NCBI GenBank assembly: GCA_012032345.1 | Contig: JAAUQI010000013.1 | Span: 1 to 64,000, forward strand | DNA length: 64,000 bases | Reading direction: 5' to 3' | From: Leptolyngbyaceae cyanobacterium RM1_1_2 | GTDB lineage: Bacteria > Cyanobacteriota > Cyanobacteriia > Phormidesmidales > Phormidesmidaceae | In this document: positions 61,857 through 64,000 of the stretch, piece by piece | Numbering within the stretch: position 1 is the stretch's first letter | Layout: each line of letters begins with the position of its first letter | The notes under the pieces: model-generated | What the model saw: only the letters and a program-made list of their open reading frames with translations | Told to the model about the DNA's origin: nothing | Database searches by the model: none | Translations under genes and position numbers: made by a program

Positions 61857-62672
61857 ATGCGTACAAGACAGCAAGCCAAAGTTTCAATCCCTCAAAGTAC
61901 AGTGGCGCATCTGCAGGCCAAGTCGCTTCAGTCTCGCCCGTTTGCAGTTCGTGCTGCGGCCTCAGACGCCCAAACTCAGCCAGTACAGACGAAAACCGTC
62001 GGCTTTGACCCCAGCCAAATTTCTATTTTTCCCCCATCAGCGATTCAGGCCAAGCTCACTATCGGGCAGGTAGGCGATCGGTACGAGCAAGAAGCTGACA
62101 GCGTTGCCAAGCAGGTGGTAGGACAAATTAACGCTCCCCAGTCTCCGCTGGAGCAGTCGGTGCAGCGCTCTAACCCTGAAGAAGAGGAACTGCAGATGAA
62201 GCCAAATCTACAGCGCGAGGCAATGCCCGAAGAAGAAGAACTGCAGATGAAGCCAAATCTACAGCGCGAGGCGATGCCCGAAGAAGAAGAACTACAGATG
62301 AAGCCAAACCTGCAACGACAGGCAACCGGGGGAATGTCGGCTGACACAGATTTAGAAGCCTCAATTGAGTCTTCGCGCGGTCAGGGTCAGCCCCTAGATA
62401 AGGGCGTTCGCGGCTCTATGGAGCAGTCTTTTGGGGCAGATTTCAGCGGCGTGCGGGTTCACACCGACGCCCAGTCTGACCAGCTCAACCAGTCTATTCA
62501 GGCCAGAGCCTTTACCACCGGGCAGGATGTTTTCTTTCGCCAGGGTGCCTACAACCCCGGAGACAGAGGCGGTCAAGAGCTGCTAGCCCATGAGCTAACC
62601 CACGTTGTTCAGCAAAACGGCAGCACTGTCCAGCCGAAAAAAAATCAGCAGCAAGGCTTGCAAGAATTGTGA
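61857..62672 (+). CDS. DUF4157 (eCIS-core-type) protein with three 17-residue repeats
   Basis: The 271-residue protein begins MRTRQQAKVSIPQSTVAH and has IGQVGDRYEQEADSVAKQVV (residues about 65-85). Three head-to-tail 17-residue repeats follow (PEEEELQMKPNLQREAM type, 107-157). The C-terminal block is FGADFSGVRVHTDAQSDQLN followed by LLAHELTHVVQQNG. The H-E-L-T-H is a zinc-metalloprotease-like motif. DUF4157 proteins occur near extracellular contractile injection systems and toxin cargo, but none of those genes is seen here. GGAGG at 61846-61850 is an unusually strong ribosome site. There is no signal peptide, which fits cargo loaded from the cytoplasm. Confidence 0.88.
   Translation: MRTRQQAKVSIPQSTVAHLQAKSLQSRPFAVRAAASDAQTQPVQTKTVGFDPSQISIFPPSAIQAKLTIGQVGDRYEQEADSVAKQVVGQINAPQSPLEQSVQRSNPEEEELQMKPNLQREAMPEEEELQMKPNLQREAMPEEEELQMKPNLQRQATGGMSADTDLEASIESSRGQGQPLDKGVRGSMEQSFGADFSGVRVHTDAQSDQLNQSIQARAFTTGQDVFFRQGAYNPGDRGGQELLAHELTHVVQQNGSTVQPKKNQQQGLQEL
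62175..62327 (+). repeat. three tandem 51-bp repeats inside the DUF4157 gene
   Basis: Units at 62175-62225, 62226-62276 and 62277-62327 encode 17 residues each. The first two are almost identical in DNA (GCAATGCCC versus GCGATGCCC at the end), while the third has diverged (CAACGACAG). The copy number may vary between strains. Confidence 0.85.
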
Positions 62673-62686
62673 AGACGCGCCATCCC

Positions 62687-63721
62687 CTACGGGGCGGGCC
62701 AGTCTGCGATCGCTTCGGTTGAGCGCACCAGATGCATTCCGGCCTCAGCATAGCGTACATAGGCAGCGTCTGCCTGCTCGGTAAAGTCCACGACACCGGG
62801 CACTACCACTGGAGAAGTGCAGTCTTCGAGTAAGTACACTTTTTGGGCTAGGGACGAATCTTGAGCCTGGATTTCTTTGAGCAGGTCGTCAATTGTCCAG
62901 GCGACACAGTGGCTCTTAGCCTGTCCGGCAATGATGAGCCGATCAAAGGTCAGCAGCTTTTCAATCAGGCTGCTGTTTTTCTGGGCGATGGCGCTGCCTG
63001 CCTCGTCCTGCAATACCTCTGGGCTTAAGACCGAATAGTTTTCTGTGAAGGGGTTGCTGCCTTTAACCTCAAAACGGGTCTGGCTGTTGCGGGCCAAATT
63101 ATGAAAAAAGCAGGCTTCTTCTACCGCTGAGACTAAAGCGTGACCAATGCCACCGAGCATAGAGTGATAGGGCCAGATTGTCAGGGGATATTTGCCATAT
63201 TCGTCAAGCTGTTTGACGTAGTGCAGCCCATAGGTTTTGAGCTTGTCGTAGCTGCCGTCTGCCAGAGAATAGGCGATCGCCGGGTTGACCTGCCATCTGC
63301 CCTGCTGCACATCTTGGCAATGAATATTGGTCATCGGCGGCGGATTTTCCCCAGCCTGATCCACCCAAAACTCAGCGTGAAAGATTTGCACAGCCGTGTG
63401 CGTATCCATCGTCGGCACGATCTCAGTAATCAGGCCCAGGTTGCGATAGATAAATTCGCACAGACGCACATTGTCATGGACTGCCCCCATGCCTGACTGC
63501 CCTCCCACGAACAGCTCAAAATCAGGAATGCAGAAAGTATTCTGGACATCGATCGCCAGTAGACAAATCTTGACTTTATCCTCTGCTGCTGGCTGAATCT
63601 GCTGCTGCTGCGCCCAAACTTTTGCCTGCAGCGATCGCGCCTGGTAGGGCACGCGCCATACCTCGCCCACACGGGCCGCGTCAAAGTAGTCTGGAATTGG
63701 AAGCTGGGTTTGAGTCGTCAT
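62687..63721 (-). CDS. isochorismatase-like / nicotinamidase-related cysteine hydrolase
   Basis: The 344-residue protein has KICLLAIDVQNTFCIPDFEL (catalytic Asp of the family), a later WPYHSMLGGIGHALV and the catalytic Cys in AGQAKSHCVAWTIDDLL. This is the fold of isochorismatase/nicotinamidase hydrolases, though the protein is longer than the 200-residue standard. The extra length comes from an N-terminal extension of about 50 residues and an insert of about 60 residues. It is convergent with the DUF4157 gene (15-base gap). The substrate is not determined by the motifs. Confidence 0.85.
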   Translation of the reverse strand: MTTQTQLPIPDYFDAARVGEVWRVPYQARSLQAKVWAQQQQIQPAAEDKVKICLLAIDVQNTFCIPDFELFVGGQSGMGAVHDNVRLCEFIYRNLGLITEIVPTMDTHTAVQIFHAEFWVDQAGENPPPMTNIHCQDVQQGRWQVNPAIAYSLADGSYDKLKTYGLHYVKQLDEYGKYPLTIWPYHSMLGGIGHALVSAVEEACFFHNLARNSQTRFEVKGSNPFTENYSVLSPEVLQDEAGSAIAQKNSSLIEKLLTFDRLIIAGQAKSHCVAWTIDDLLKEIQAQDSSLAQKVYLLEDCTSPVVVPGVVDFTEQADAAYVRYAEAGMHLVRSTEAIADWPAP

Positions 63722-63792
63722 GGATGGCTATCCGGGTTTGATCAACAAATCCTCTGCAATGATTGTAGTCAGCCTCTTTAGATTCAGTGCTA

Positions 63793-64000
63793 CTATCCTG
63801 CCGCTCCGCCTACGACCACATTGCGAATGCGCAGACTGGGGCCACCACAGCCGACAGGCAGCCCCGACTGACCGCCCTTGCCACAGCCCCCCGACTCATC
63901 CCAATAGAAGTCGTCGCCAATGGCTTCAATGTCCGCCAGCGTCCGAAATACATTGCCCGAAAGCGTCACATCCCGCACAGGCTCAGCAATTTCGCCATTG
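63793..64000 (-). CDS. tldD: TldD-family metalloprotease, C-terminal part (5' end outside window)
   Basis: The bases visible encode the last 68 residues and end at a TAG (63793-63795). They read EPVRDVTLSGNVFRTLADIE, then GGCGKGGQSGLPVGCGGPSL and the final IRNVVVGGAAG. The C-x-K-x-G-Q-x-x-P-V-G-x-G-x-P pattern is the C-terminal hallmark of TldD. TldD with TldE (PmbA) cleaves peptides such as antitoxins and microcin precursors. The catalytic zinc site lies outside the window. The TldE gene is not seen here. Confidence 0.9.
   Translation of the reverse strand, partial: NGEIAEPVRDVTLSGNVFRTLADIEAIGDDFYWDESGGCGKGGQSGLPVGCGGPSLRIRNVVVGGAAG

Noticed and set aside
1-64000. CRISPR arrays, rRNA and tRNA genes
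   Set aside because: No regularly spaced repeats and no tRNA-like or rRNA-like segments were noticed by eye; a covariance-model search would settle tRNAs.
1-64000. Frequent GCGATCGC palindromes as a novel repeat family
   Set aside because: These are HIP1 sites, already well known and common in cyanobacterial genomes.

Overview
The window looks like a chromosomal segment of a cyanobacterium. The HIP1-type octamer GCGATCGC recurs throughout. Several genes point the same way: DUF928 and CHAT-TPR proteins, a VTE5-like phytol kinase, a geranylgeranyl-reductase-family enzyme, a cyanobacterial-type PEP-CTERM protein, and a secreted pentapeptide-repeat protein. No rRNA, tRNA or CRISPR array was seen. 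The genus cannot be fixed from the sequence alone.

Layout. 1-5 kb: the end of an alpha/beta hydrolase, a penicillin-binding-like serine hydrolase, xseA-xseB, an isoaspartyl peptidase/asparaginase, and a 51-residue membrane peptide. 5-11 kb: an IS630-type remnant, then on the minus strand rpsB-tsf, two lineage-type hypotheticals and recG, plus an IS1634-like remnant. 11.4-23.6 kb: a minus-strand surface-polysaccharide cluster of GT2, GT4, GT87-like and GT-C glycosyltransferases, a Wzx-type flippase, an FAD sugar/isoprenoid oxidoreductase, and a collapsed GT39 gene. 24-31 kb: phytol kinase, pyrH-frr, a 53-residue small protein, a geranylgeranyl-reductase-family gene, a polysaccharide deacetylase, a holin-family membrane protein and dusA. 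30.7-35.3 kb: a site-2 protease followed by a membrane-anchored PIN protein, a RmlD-like reductase and a VWA/PEP-CTERM exported protein. 35.9-43.4 kb: a PgpH-like 7TM-HD phosphohydrolase, a divergent ADP-ribosylglycohydrolase-like protein, a peptidoglycan-binding protein, hisF and a MinD/ParA-like ATPase. 43.7-61.4 kb: a two-partner-secretion island made of a TpsB transporter, two DUF928 proteins, a 2093-residue TpsA exoprotein with RTX-like and repeated modules, a CHAT-TPR caspase-like protein, a secreted TPR protein and a secreted pentapeptide-repeat protein. 61.5-64 kb: a DUF4157 (eCIS-core-type) protein with three perfect-length repeats, an isochorismatase-like hydrolase and the end of tldD.

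Most notable points. (a) Five genes are each split in two and each is restored by adding exactly one base, four of them in a short homopolymer run. This is either a systematic base-calling artefact or genuine decay. (b) The TPS-DUF928-CHAT-TPR island has a caspase-like peptidase next to a large secreted adhesin, and every member has an export signal or an outer-membrane fold. (c) A tail-anchored PIN nuclease lies 3 bases downstream of a site-2 protease gene, which suggests a release-by-proteolysis switch. (d) An IS remnant lies at one edge of the polysaccharide cluster, and that cluster contains three of the five frameshifts and an internally deleted gene.
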